Positions 1 to 6,956 are shown, numbered from the stretch's first letter. The stretch is DNA of 13,178 nt from CBFHWY01 sp965659675 (GCA_965659675.1 CBFHWY010000071.1:1-13178); one strand, 5' to 3'. Translations and numbers: made by a program. The notes: generated by a model not told the origin, from the sequence alone.

Positions 1-223
1 TTACAGCTTTTGGGACTCCCTTACCAAATCTTATTTGGAACAATTCGGAACCGACATTCACGGCGAGATTGTATTCTCCATTTACTTTTTCGAGTGACAT
101 TGTGGAGAGATCAACAGACTCGCCATCAATATTCAGTCGATTTTGCTCACAACCAATGAGCGCCTGGCTGTCAGCGCAGGAGTGAAGACTTAAAAGGGTT
201 AGGAAGGCCAATAAGACTCTCAT
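1..223 (-). CDS. Small lipoprotein of unknown function, 3' end outside window
   Basis: An open frame reads leftward from ATG at 223 and is still open at the window edge, giving 74 residues. The TTA at 1-3 is not in this frame, so it is not the stop. The N-terminus, MRVLLAFLTLLSLHSC, is a short basic start, a hydrophobic stretch and a lipobox-like LHSC with Cys16, so a lipid-anchored envelope protein is predicted. The mature part is short, polar and beta-rich looking (GEYNLAVNVG, ELFQIRFG), with a second Cys at about residue 25. I do not recognise the family. A GTG directly before the ATG is an alternative start. A good TAnnTTTG box lies 10 bases upstream. It follows another small exported protein on the same strand, so the two may be co-transcribed or distantly related. 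Confidence 0.7.
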   Translation of the reverse strand, partial: MRVLLAFLTLLSLHSCADSQALIGCEQNRLNIDGESVDLSTMSLEKVNGEYNLAVNVGSELFQIRFGKGVPKAV

Positions 224-233
224 CACGAAGCTG

Positions 234-241
234 CAAATATA
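234..241 (-). promoter_or_regulatory. Bacteroidota-type -7 box (TATATTTG)
   Basis: On the minus strand these bases read TATATTTG, a full match to the TAnnTTTG -7 consensus of Bacteroidota housekeeping promoters. It lies 10 bases before the ATG at 223, so transcription from it would give a leader of only a few bases. No convincing -33 TTG was seen at the usual distance. Chance occurrence is possible. Confidence 0.4.
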
Positions 242-272
242 CCTCCAAATCCAGCTGCTGCGAAATCCTTTT

Positions 273-605
273 CTATTCGGTTTTCAAGATGTGCCTGATC
301 TCAGCCATTCCATATGAACAAGAGAGCTTGATATAGCTGGTATCTGATTTGAAATGAATGGCTGGAATACTTAGTTCGTACTGACCTTCGCGTACAAACT
401 TTGTTTGAAGAAAAGTCACTTTGCTGCTATCCCCAGATTCGAGCACAAGATCGCAGGTGCTGTTTTCAGTGATCAGATAATCCAGGATGTAGCTTTTGCT
501 GTTCACATGCTCGCTCAACTGCATGGGATTTTGTTTATCCAGCACTGGAGCCTGACACCAGGCTAGTTGAGGTAAAAGAACTAACAAAAAGGCAAAATTC
601 TTCAC
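273..605 (-). CDS. Small exported protein of unknown function (110 aa)
   Basis: Complete 110-residue frame with a GTG start at 605 and a TAG stop at 273-275. The N-terminus (MKNFAFLLVLLPQLAWCQA) is a clear signal peptide. The LAWC could be a weak lipobox, but cleavage near WCQA by signal peptidase I is equally plausible. The mature part is polar with alternating hydrophobics (GQYELSIPAIHF, SYIKLSCSYG), suggesting a small beta fold, and has two Cys near residues 51 and 91 that could form a disulfide. It shares a loose x-G-x-Y-x-L-x-hydrophobic pattern with the next gene downstream, hinting at a common fold, but the similarity is too weak to call. I recognise no family. It diverges from the O-methyltransferase gene across 44 bases. 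Confidence 0.65.
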   Translation of the reverse strand: MKNFAFLLVLLPQLAWCQAPVLDKQNPMQLSEHVNSKSYILDYLITENSTCDLVLESGDSSKVTFLQTKFVREGQYELSIPAIHFKSDTSYIKLSCSYGMAEIRHILKTE

Positions 606-649
606 GGAGTGAAATTAAGGATTAATAACTTCGGGCGTAAATTGACCCA
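606..649. promoter_or_regulatory. Divergent intergenic region with weak promoter-like boxes
   Basis: This gap must hold the start signals of both the leftward small exported gene and the rightward O-methyltransferase gene. On the plus strand TAAATTG at 638-644 sits 5 bases before the ATG at 650. On the minus strand TAATTTCA lies just before the GTG at 605. Both are imperfect versions of TAnnTTTG. No Shine-Dalgarno site is visible on either side. Confidence 0.3.
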
Positions 650-1291
650 ATGGAATTTTTAGATCCGAAACTCGAAGACTATGTTCAGCGTTTCTCTGAG
701 AACGAACCGGAGATACTGGCCGAACTCAACCGGGAAACTCATTTAAAAGTACTTCAGCCCCGAATGTTGGCAGGACACCTTCAGGGAAGAGTCTTGAGTA
801 TGCTCACTCATATGATCAGGCCAAAAAGAATTTTGGAGGTCGGGACCTACACGGGCTATTCAGCCATTTGCTTCAGCGAAGGCCTGGCAGAAGGTGGACA
901 AATCCATACGATCGATATTAACGAAGAACTCCAGGCCATTCAGGATAAATACTTTGAAAAAGCGGGAATCACAGCTCAGGTAAAACGGCATGTCGGTGAT
1001 GCTTTGGAGATCATCCCAAAACTCGATGAAGACTGGGATATTGTTTTTCTTGATGCCGATAAAGAGAACTACCCGAATTATTATGACCTGGTGATCGATA
1101 AGATGAAGCCGGGTTCATATGTAATTGCGGATAATGTGCTTTGGAGTGGAAAGATCCTGGATAAACCAGGTGATATGGATCAGGAGACGAAATCCCTGTA
1201 TGAATACTCAAAGAAAGTGACGGAAGATCCTCGAGTTCAGAATGTGCTTTTCCCGATCAGGGATGGCTTGCAGATATCCAGAAAGCTTTAG
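650..1291 (+). CDS. SAM-dependent class I O-methyltransferase (YrrM/TrmR-like, COG4122)
   Basis: This 213-residue protein has the layout of the small metal-dependent O-methyltransferases related to caffeoyl-CoA and catechol O-methyltransferases. Visible motifs are the SAM-binding ILEVGTYTGYS (61-71), an acidic second strand end HTIDINEE (86-93), FLDADKENYPNYY (133-145) with the likely metal Asp135, and IADNVLWSGKI (159-169) with Asp161 and Asn162 as further metal ligands. Length matches bacterial members (about 210-220). The Bacillus subtilis homologue TrmR methylates 5-hydroxyuridine at tRNA position 34, a plausible but unproven role here; small-molecule methylation is the alternative. No upstream Shine-Dalgarno. 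The stop lies 2 bases before the threonine aldolase ATG, so the two are almost certainly co-transcribed. Confidence 0.9.
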   Translation: MEFLDPKLEDYVQRFSENEPEILAELNRETHLKVLQPRMLAGHLQGRVLSMLTHMIRPKRILEVGTYTGYSAICFSEGLAEGGQIHTIDINEELQAIQDKYFEKAGITAQVKRHVGDALEIIPKLDEDWDIVFLDADKENYPNYYDLVIDKMKPGSYVIADNVLWSGKILDKPGDMDQETKSLYEYSKKVTEDPRVQNVLFPIRDGLQISRKL

Positions 1292-1293
1292 GG

Positions 1294-2322
1294 ATGAAAG
1301 CAGATTTTAGAAGTGATACCATAACGATGCCCACCCCAGCCATGAAAGAGGCCATGGCAAAAGCAGAACTGGGCGATGATGTCTTTGGTGAAGACACCTC
1401 GATCAACGCCCTTGAAGAGAAAGTAGCTGCGCTATTTGGCGCAGAGGCTGCTTTGTTCTGTCCTTCAGGTACCATGTGTAATCAGATCGCGATTCGTATG
1501 CATACCCAGCCGGGTGATGATGTGATCTGTGACAAACGCTCACACATTTATCAATATGAAGGGGGAGGTATTGCGGCTAATGCTGGGGCTTCTGTAAGCT
1601 TGCTAAATGGTGATCGCGGTAGGTTATCTGCAGAGCAGGTGAAAAAAGCAATAAAGGTCGACGATCCTCACTTTCCATCTTCGAGGCTCGTGAGCCTCGA
1701 GAATACCTGCAACAAAGGTGGCGGCTCGGTCTATGAACTAAAGCAAATGGAAGAGATCGCTGACCTGTGCAAAGAGCATGATCTCAAACTACACATGGAT
1801 GGGGCAAGACTCTTTAATGCAATGGTGGAGGCTGATTATGGTCCCAGTGACCTTGGAGCCATTTTCGATAGCATATCGATCTGCTTCTCCAAAGGTCTGG
1901 GAGCTCCGGTAGGATCAGCATTGATCTCCAGTAAGGAGAATATTTATCGTGCGAGAAGGATAAGAAAGGTATTTGGTGGTGGTATGCGACAGGCTGGGAG
2001 TCTGGCTGCTGCCGCATCATATGCACTCGATCACCATGTAGAAAGACTAAAAGAGGATCACAAACGGGCAAAAACATTGGCGGAAGCCCTTCGGGAAGTA
2101 TCCTTTATTGAGGAGATCGCACCAGTGAGTACGAACATTGTGATACTTAAGGTGCATGATTCCTATGAATCAGAAAGTCTGCTTAAGGACCTGGAGACCA
2201 GGGGAGTGCTTGCTGTTCCTTTCGGCCCAGGACACATCCGTCTGGTAACTCATTTGGACATAGATGATCAAAAATTGAATTATTGCGTTAAGGTATTTGA
2301 GGACTTAAACAACAAATCTTAA
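1294..2322 (+). CDS. ltaE: Low-specificity L-threonine aldolase
   Basis: This 342-residue protein is a fold-type I PLP enzyme that cleaves L-threonine and L-allo-threonine to glycine and acetaldehyde in the cytoplasm. Visible landmarks are DFRSDTITMPTPAM at the N-terminus, FCPSGTMCNQ (55-64), the His84 of RSHIYQYE that stacks on the PLP ring in the E. coli enzyme, HMDGARLFNA (167-176) with Asp169 for the pyridine nitrogen, and FSKGLGAPVGS with Lys200 as the Schiff-base lysine. Length agrees with the E. coli protein (333). All key residues are present, so it looks functional. The ATG is fixed by the family N-terminus and lies 2 bases after the upstream stop, implying one transcript with the O-methyltransferase. 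Confidence 0.95.
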   Translation: MKADFRSDTITMPTPAMKEAMAKAELGDDVFGEDTSINALEEKVAALFGAEAALFCPSGTMCNQIAIRMHTQPGDDVICDKRSHIYQYEGGGIAANAGASVSLLNGDRGRLSAEQVKKAIKVDDPHFPSSRLVSLENTCNKGGGSVYELKQMEEIADLCKEHDLKLHMDGARLFNAMVEADYGPSDLGAIFDSISICFSKGLGAPVGSALISSKENIYRARRIRKVFGGGMRQAGSLAAAASYALDHHVERLKEDHKRAKTLAEALREVSFIEEIAPVSTNIVILKVHDSYESESLLKDLETRGVLAVPFGPGHIRLVTHLDIDDQKLNYCVKVFEDLNNKS

Positions 2323-2355
2323 CAGATATTCGGTATAGTTCTTGTTGATATTTAG

Positions 2356-2362
2356 TAAATTG
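2356..2362 (+). promoter_or_regulatory. Possible weak -7-like box before the lipoprotein gene
   Basis: TAAATTG occurs 5 bases before the GTG at 2368, the same heptamer at the same distance as before the ATG at 650. It is only a partial match to TAnnTTTG and no -33 element is evident, so this is a tentative mark in the 45-base gap after the threonine aldolase gene. No terminator hairpin is visible in the gap, so read-through from upstream is also possible. Confidence 0.2.
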
Positions 2363-2367
2363 AAGCC

Positions 2368-3330
2368 GTGATTCGACTTATACCCATATTGATCAGTATC
2401 CTTTTGCTTAGCTCATGTAAGACTATGTTTCAAACATATGAATACAATCGGGCAGATGACATTCATAATAGTCCGCAGTTGACCCCCGTAACTGCTGATT
2501 ATTTTCAGGAAGAGACAACAGAAGATCCAGCGAGCGGTTTGGTTGAAACCGAAGATGGTTACGAATATTTCGATCCCAATTATCAGGTAGCAGAGCCTTT
2601 TAATTCTCCATTCATGGCGAATCAGAGCTTCAACGCCACAAACCCATTTAGTACTTCCATGTGGATGAGTCCGTCGATTGCCTATTGGAACAGACAGGCA
2701 AACTGGAATATGGGTATGGGAATGGGAATGGGCAACATGGGCATGGGAGGAATGGGTATGGGTGTTGGCTACGGCTTGAATCCATACTATAACTCCTGGC
2801 AGAACCCAATGTGGAATCCATATTCAGCAGGCTTATACAACCCGTGGTATTTCCAGCCGAGCTTTGGTTTCATGCAGCCTTCTGTTTACAATCCATACTA
2901 CAATCAATGGATGATGCCAGGCTGGGGAGTAGAGTCGAATCGTTCGCCAGTATACTATCAGAAAAGAAATAACATCAATCGACGGACGAACAATGTCCAG
3001 TACACGCCAGGAAGAAATGTAACCAATATCGGAGGCGGAAATACAAAACGTGGGTCTAGAACGAATCAGGAATATACTCCTCCAGCATCAAACAGAGTGA
3101 AGATATCTCCTAACCCGACTAGAAACTATACACCAACAAGAAATTCCAGATCTGGAAGGACTAGTCCAAACAAGGTGAACTGGGCCCAACCTAGCCGCTC
3201 TTCATCACCTTCCAGGACTCCAGCTGTAAGTCCTTCGCGACCTAATTTTAGTGCGCCGTCGAGGAGCATTTCTTCACCAAGTAGGTCTTCTTCGCCTTCA
3301 CGTAGCAGTTCCCCTAGTCGTAGAAGATGA
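2368..3330 (+). CDS. Low-complexity lipoprotein with Gly-Met and Ser-Pro-Arg tracts
   Basis: GTG start, 320 residues. The N-terminus MIRLIPILISILLLSSC is a textbook lipoprotein signal with lipobox LSSC and Cys17. Residues after Cys (KTMFQT) lack the acidic surface-export signal known in Bacteroidota, so a periplasm-facing anchor is my guess. The mature protein is almost entirely biased sequence: an acidic linker (40-70), a Gly-Met tract (114-132), an Asn-Pro-Tyr-Trp-rich segment (137-190), an Asn/Arg/Thr-rich segment (190-270), and a C-terminal Ser-Pro-Arg tract (276-320) ending SPSRRR. No enzymatic domain is visible. The stop overlaps the next start (ATGA, 3327-3330), so it is translated together with an outer-membrane porin and may assist or decorate it. 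The family is not one I can name. Confidence 0.8.
   Translation: MIRLIPILISILLLSSCKTMFQTYEYNRADDIHNSPQLTPVTADYFQEETTEDPASGLVETEDGYEYFDPNYQVAEPFNSPFMANQSFNATNPFSTSMWMSPSIAYWNRQANWNMGMGMGMGNMGMGGMGMGVGYGLNPYYNSWQNPMWNPYSAGLYNPWYFQPSFGFMQPSVYNPYYNQWMMPGWGVESNRSPVYYQKRNNINRRTNNVQYTPGRNVTNIGGGNTKRGSRTNQEYTPPASNRVKISPNPTRNYTPTRNSRSGRTSPNKVNWAQPSRSSSPSRTPAVSPSRPNFSAPSRSISSPSRSSSPSRSSSPSRRR
2712..2762 (+). repeat. G-tract repeat encoding the Gly-Met segment; G-quadruplex motif
   Basis: Eight GGG runs occur in 51 bases of the coding strand. The first four (2712, 2718, 2724, 2730) are each separated by exactly three bases, which is a canonical intramolecular G-quadruplex pattern (G3N3 repeated). The unit is essentially ATGGGN, encoding Gly-Met. 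Being on the coding strand, the fold could form in the mRNA as well as in DNA. Confidence 0.75.
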
Positions 3331-4778
3331 AACAGGGCTTTCTGATCTTTTGTCTGCTATGGAATAGCTATGTCTTTGCTCAGAGTGAGCTTGATGCATT
3401 GCGTTATAGCAGGACCATGATCAACGGAAGCGCGAGGTTCAATGCTATGGCAGGCTCCATGGGAGCTTTGGGTGGTGATCTGAGTCTAACGGGAACCAAC
3501 CCTGCGGGGATCTCTGTGATGAATAGCTCTCAACTCAGTATTACTCCATACTTGAGACAGTCCACGGTAAATACTACACACTACGACAATCAGCTCAGTG
3601 AATCACAATGGAATCTTCGTCTGTCAAATTTAGGACTCAACATTAGTTTGCGCGATGATGACATGGACTGGAAGAATGTTTATTTGACCTATTCATTCAA
3701 TAATCGCCAGGATTTTAACCGAACAAGCAGGTATGAGGCGAATAATCCCGAGTCGTCTCAATTGGATGAATTCTTTAATGAATTCCTTTTCATACAGGGG
3801 AATGATCTTGAAGGGATCGGAACGCAATACCCTTTTGATATCAGTTTGGCCTGGAATACCTTTTTGCTCGATACCTTCAATAATTTTTTCTTTACAGCCA
3901 TTCCAAACTACGGACAGAAACAAAGTCTGGAGTATCGCGAGAGTGGGAGAGTGGGGGAGAGCAATTTTGCCGTTTCCGGACTTTATCGAGACAAGCTCTA
4001 TTTAGGTGCGAGCTTTGCATTGACCAGTGCGCGCTATGAGTTAAGTAGCACCCTTACCGAGGAGGTGCCGGAAAGAGATACCACAACGTTTTTGGAGTAC
4101 TACGACTATCAGTACAATCTGATCATGAGTGGTGAGGCCATTTCATTAAAAGCAGGAGCCATTTACAAGTGGAGTGATTGGTTAAGAACGGGTATCGCCA
4201 TACACACCCCTGAGTTCTATTCGTTTACAGATAGCTGGAACGCGAACATCATTGCTGAGTACGAAAGTGGTGTTTTTGAAGATGAATCAGAAGACGGTTT
4301 GTTTGATTATCGCATTCGCACTCCCTGGCGATTTGTTGGAAGCTTTGCCTACATTTATAAAAAGGTCTTTCTCTTTAACCTCGACTATGAATTCCTGCAG
4401 TATTCACAAGCCGAACTTAGGGGCGCATTCAATTCAAACAACCCATTTGGTTTTGAGAATGAGTGGTTAGCGAATAATGCACTCCAGGGACACAATGTTC
4501 GTTTTGGAGCAGAATACAACTACAAGAGTTATGGCTTTAGAGCTGGTTTTGCATATTACAGCAAAGCTGGAGATCTGATGATGAATTCAGATACAAGAAT
4601 CTTTAGCTTGGGTCTTGGAAATACCCTTAAGCGTTTTTATTGGGATCTCGCCATTCAATATCGCGATCATGGCGGACAATCCTTTTATCTATACGATCCT
4701 TCTTTTGCTCAGATCAGAGCCTCTGAGCGCATCTTTAGCTCAACGGCGACAAGTGCTACTCTTGGGTTGAGGTTCTAA
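3327..4778 (+). CDS. OmpP1/FadL-like outer-membrane transport protein
   Basis: A 483-residue predicted outer-membrane beta-barrel. Residues 1-19 (MKQGFLIFCLLWNSYVFAQ) form a signal peptide with an AQ cleavage site common in Bacteroidota. The N-terminal part ALRYSRTMINGSARFNAMAG and GALGGDLSLTGTNPAG, with NPAG at 58-61, is the signature of the FadL/TodX/OmpP1 family, whose members pass hydrophobic substrates such as fatty acids across the outer membrane. The rest is alternating aromatic and polar strands (GFRAGFAYYSKAGDL, FYWDLAIQYRDHG) ending in LGLRF, with the terminal Phe expected for insertion by BamA. Length is in the family range. Its ATG overlaps the stop of the low-complexity lipoprotein, so translational coupling is likely. 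The substrate cannot be read from sequence. A terminator follows directly. Confidence 0.88.
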   Translation: MKQGFLIFCLLWNSYVFAQSELDALRYSRTMINGSARFNAMAGSMGALGGDLSLTGTNPAGISVMNSSQLSITPYLRQSTVNTTHYDNQLSESQWNLRLSNLGLNISLRDDDMDWKNVYLTYSFNNRQDFNRTSRYEANNPESSQLDEFFNEFLFIQGNDLEGIGTQYPFDISLAWNTFLLDTFNNFFFTAIPNYGQKQSLEYRESGRVGESNFAVSGLYRDKLYLGASFALTSARYELSSTLTEEVPERDTTTFLEYYDYQYNLIMSGEAISLKAGAIYKWSDWLRTGIAIHTPEFYSFTDSWNANIIAEYESGVFEDESEDGLFDYRIRTPWRFVGSFAYIYKKVFLFNLDYEFLQYSQAELRGAFNSNNPFGFENEWLANNALQGHNVRFGAEYNYKSYGFRAGFAYYSKAGDLMMNSDTRIFSLGLGNTLKRFYWDLAIQYRDHGGQSFYLYDPSFAQIRASERIFSSTATSATLGLRF

Positions 4779-4783
4779 AACAA

Positions 4784-4814
4784 AAAAGCCCTCCTGCATA
4801 GCAAGAAGGCTTTT
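4784..4814. terminator. Bidirectional intrinsic terminator between convergent genes
   Basis: AAAAGCC (4784-4790) pairs with GGCTTTT (4808-4814), with an inner TGC/GCA pairing (4795-4797 with 4801-4803) closing an ATA loop and a small mismatch bulge between. Four T on the plus strand and six on the minus strand (from the A run 4782-4787) follow the GC-rich stem, so it can end both the porin transcript and the converging DUF164 transcript. Confidence 0.75.
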
Positions 4815-4836
4815 AATGCTTTGGTTTTAAACGCAC

Positions 4837-5778
4837 TTATTTAAGCATCGCTTCGATCTTCTCTTCTTCCTGTTCTGCTAATTCCGGATCTACCAGAATT
4901 CTTCCGCAGTGCTCGCTGAAAACGATCTTTTTGCGTTGCGCGATATCGATCTGACGCTGCGGTGGGATTACAAAGAATGATCCTCCTGAAGCTCCTCTTT
5001 CAATCGTTACCACGGCCAATCCATTGGCACTGTTCTCTCTGATCCTGCGATACTGATTCAAGAGTTTGTCTTCGATCTTAGCAGCAAAATCATCTGATTT
5101 TTTCAACAGGAATTTTTCTTCCTTGTCTGTTTCTTTTAAGATGTCCTCAAGGTCGTTCTTCTTTACCTCCAGGTCATTAGTTCTTTCGTCAAGCTTAGCT
5201 TTGGCCGTCTCAAGCAACTCCTTCTTGTGCTCGATCTTCACTTTGTATTCGCCAATGCGTTTTTCAGCAAGTTGGATCTCCAGATTTTGGAATTCAACCT
5301 CTTTGGTCAATGCTTCAAACTCACGATTGTTTCTTACGTTGTTCTGTTGCTCCTCATATTTTTTGATGAGTGCCTGAGCATCTTTAATGGCAATGTTCTT
5401 ATGGTTGATCTGAGTGTCGAGATCCTCGAGTTCAGACTCTAGATTTTCGATCTTGCCTCTTAAACCATCCAGCTCTCTTTCAAGATCCTCAACCTCCAAT
5501 GGCAGCTCACCGCGCATAGATCTGATCTTGTCGATACGAGAATCGATCACCTGAAGGTCGTAAAGCGCTCTGAGTTTTTCCTCCATGCTTCCCTTTTTTG
5601 GTTTCGCTGGAGCTTTTTTCGTTTCCTGCTTGGTTTCGGTCGCTTTACTAGCTGCTTTCTTAGTTGCCGTTGTTTTCTTGGCAGTGCTTTTCTTCGCTGT
5701 CGACTTAGTGCTGCTCGCTTTCTTAGTCGTTGTCTTCTTCTTGCTAGCTGTTGTTTTTGATGCTGCTTTTTTCGCCAT
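4837..5778 (-). CDS. DUF164-family coiled-coil protein, degenerate zinc ribbon, histone-H1-like N-tail
   Basis: 313 residues in three parts. Residues 1-63 are almost only Lys, Ala, Thr and Ser with repeated (S/T)(A/T)KK, like bacterial histone-H1-like tails. Residues 65-240 form a long antiparallel-type coiled coil starting MEEKLRALYDLQVIDSRIDKIRSMRGELP, the DUF164 (COG1579) hallmark. The C-terminal part (261-295) carries the IPPQRQIDIA and EHCGRIL landmarks of the family's C4 zinc ribbon, but the first CxxC is ASGG-like and only Cys291 remains, the sole Cys in the protein, so zinc binding is unlikely. Family members include H. pylori FlgZ and chlamydial CdsZ; a role here is unknown, with nucleic-acid binding through the tail an inference. 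Met65 could be an ancestral start, but the basic tail is in frame. It begins 8 bases after the Nif3-like stop: same operon. Confidence 0.88.
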   Translation of the reverse strand: MAKKAASKTTASKKKTTTKKASSTKSTAKKSTAKKTTATKKAASKATETKQETKKAPAKPKKGSMEEKLRALYDLQVIDSRIDKIRSMRGELPLEVEDLERELDGLRGKIENLESELEDLDTQINHKNIAIKDAQALIKKYEEQQNNVRNNREFEALTKEVEFQNLEIQLAEKRIGEYKVKIEHKKELLETAKAKLDERTNDLEVKKNDLEDILKETDKEEKFLLKKSDDFAAKIEDKLLNQYRRIRENSANGLAVVTIERGASGGSFFVIPPQRQIDIAQRKKIVFSEHCGRILVDPELAEQEEEKIEAMLK

Positions 5779-5786
5779 GCTTTTGA

Positions 5787-6881
5787 TTAAAAGTAGTTTA
5801 CGGGATTGGTTTCCGTTTTTGCCAAATGGACGGCAAAATTAGCAAAATTTTCCATGAGTACCTTATAAAGAACTTCCTTCACAAATTGCTCGCTTTCATA
5901 ATGACCGGCATCGCATAATAAGATTCGACCATTTGAGTCAAAAAAGCGATGATAACCAAGGTCTCCAGTGACAAAAGCATCAGCACCCGCGCTGATCGCT
6001 GCATCGAGTAGAAAACTACCGCTTCCCCCGCAAATGGCGACCTTCTGGATCTTTTCGGACACGACTTTGTTGTGTTTGATCACCTTTAGGTTGAGCCTTT
6101 CTTTGAGCATCTTGAGAAATGCATCGGCGGCCATGGCTTGCTCCAAGTCACCTATCAGACCTGAACCCACATCCTGATTTTGGTTCTCAAGCTGAATGAT
6201 CTCATAAGCTACTTCTTCATAGGGGTGAGCTTTAAATAAGGCCTTTAAGATGCGCGACCGGTGTTTCTTTTCAAACAAAACCTCAAACTTGAGTTCCTGC
6301 TCTTCCTGTCGAATGCCTTGTTCTCCTGAGAAAGGATCAGATCCATCTTCAGGTTTGAAACTGCCTTTACCCAAAACCTCAAAGCTGCATTCGCTGTACT
6401 TGCCAATATTACCACCTCCTGATCTGAAAATGGCATCCTTCACCTGATCGATATGCGAAGGCGGACAGTAGGAATAAATCTTCATCAAGGTGCCGCTTTG
6501 AGGTTTGAGGATCTGGGTATTCCGTATCCCAAGTTTTTCAGCTGTAAGCGAATTTCCACCATGAATCTGATTGTCAAGTGCTGTATGTGTGCTGTAAACG
6601 GATATTCCCATGCGGATCGCACGATAGATCAGGCTTGAGTTTGGGTCTGTAGCCACTACTTTTTTGATCCCCTGAAAGATCGGAGGGTGATGACAAACAA
6701 TGAGGTTTGCCCCCAGGTCCTGTGCTTCATTCAATATGTCATTGCTTAGATCATGACAACACAAGGCTGCAGTGGCCTCATCCTCAGGGTTTCCAATGAG
6801 TAATCCGGTATTGTCATATGACTCTGCGTCACTGGCTGGTGCAAGATCCGAAAGAAAGCTTGCGATGTCTGATATTTTCAT
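5787..6881 (-). CDS. Nif3-like dinuclear metal protein (DUF34; YbgI/YqfO type)
   Basis: 364 residues, the long YqfO-type version of the family rather than the roughly 250-residue YbgI type. N-terminal half: SYDNTGLLIGNP (21-32), VCHHPPIF (62-69) with His64/His65, and STHTALDN (97-104) with Asp103. C-terminal half: CGGSGSF (284-290), TGDLGYH (305-311) and DAGHYESEQ (324-332) with His327 and Glu331. These are the expected ligands of the two-metal centre. Between them, about residues 130-235, is the inserted PII/CutA-like domain with its HPYEEVAYEI (219-228) motif. Family members form hexameric rings; their true reaction is unsettled despite the label GTP cyclohydrolase 1 type 2 homologue. It heads an operon with the DUF164 protein and diverges from lpxK, a gene order I recall as common in Bacteroidota. 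Confidence 0.93.
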   Translation of the reverse strand: MKISDIASFLSDLAPASDAESYDNTGLLIGNPEDEATAALCCHDLSNDILNEAQDLGANLIVCHHPPIFQGIKKVVATDPNSSLIYRAIRMGISVYSTHTALDNQIHGGNSLTAEKLGIRNTQILKPQSGTLMKIYSYCPPSHIDQVKDAIFRSGGGNIGKYSECSFEVLGKGSFKPEDGSDPFSGEQGIRQEEQELKFEVLFEKKHRSRILKALFKAHPYEEVAYEIIQLENQNQDVGSGLIGDLEQAMAADAFLKMLKERLNLKVIKHNKVVSEKIQKVAICGGSGSFLLDAAISAGADAFVTGDLGYHRFFDSNGRILLCDAGHYESEQFVKEVLYKVLMENFANFAVHLAKTETNPVNYF

Positions 6882-6897
6882 GAATTTAGACTTTGTC

Positions 6898-6905
6898 CAA
6901 AAGTA
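6898..6905 (-). promoter_or_regulatory. -7 box of the Nif3-like/DUF164 operon (TACTTTTG)
   Basis: The minus strand reads TACTTTTG, a full match to TAnnTTTG, 16 bases before the ATG at 6881. Together with the opposing box at 6941-6948 it makes this 75-base gap a divergent promoter region. No clear -33 TTG. Confidence 0.45.
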
Positions 6906-6940
6906 GCGAAGACTTAGGCTTTCTTGCCACCTTGAATTGC

Positions 6941-6948
6941 TATTTTTG
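6941..6948 (+). promoter_or_regulatory. -7 box of the lpxK operon (TATTTTTG)
   Basis: TATTTTTG matches TAnnTTTG fully and ends 8 bases before the lpxK ATG at 6957. A TTG at 6924-6926 is the only -33 candidate, and its 14-base spacing is shorter than usual. If used, the mRNA leader would be about 2-5 bases, so translation would be nearly leaderless. Confidence 0.45.
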
Positions 6949-6956
6949 CAAGCCCG

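Noticed and set aside
1..3. TTA at the left edge read as the stop of the minus-strand lipoprotein
   Set aside because: From the ATG at 223 the codons end at 2-4, so this triplet is out of frame and the gene continues beyond the window.
3733..4005. A 90-residue plus-strand frame within the porin gene
   Set aside because: Out of frame with a clear beta-barrel coding sequence and with no domain or start signal of its own.
5585..5842. A hydrophobic plus-strand frame opposite the DUF164 N-terminus
   Set aside because: It is the complement of Lys/Ala/Thr codons, which read as Phe/Leu/Val-rich on the other strand; an artefact of the basic tail.
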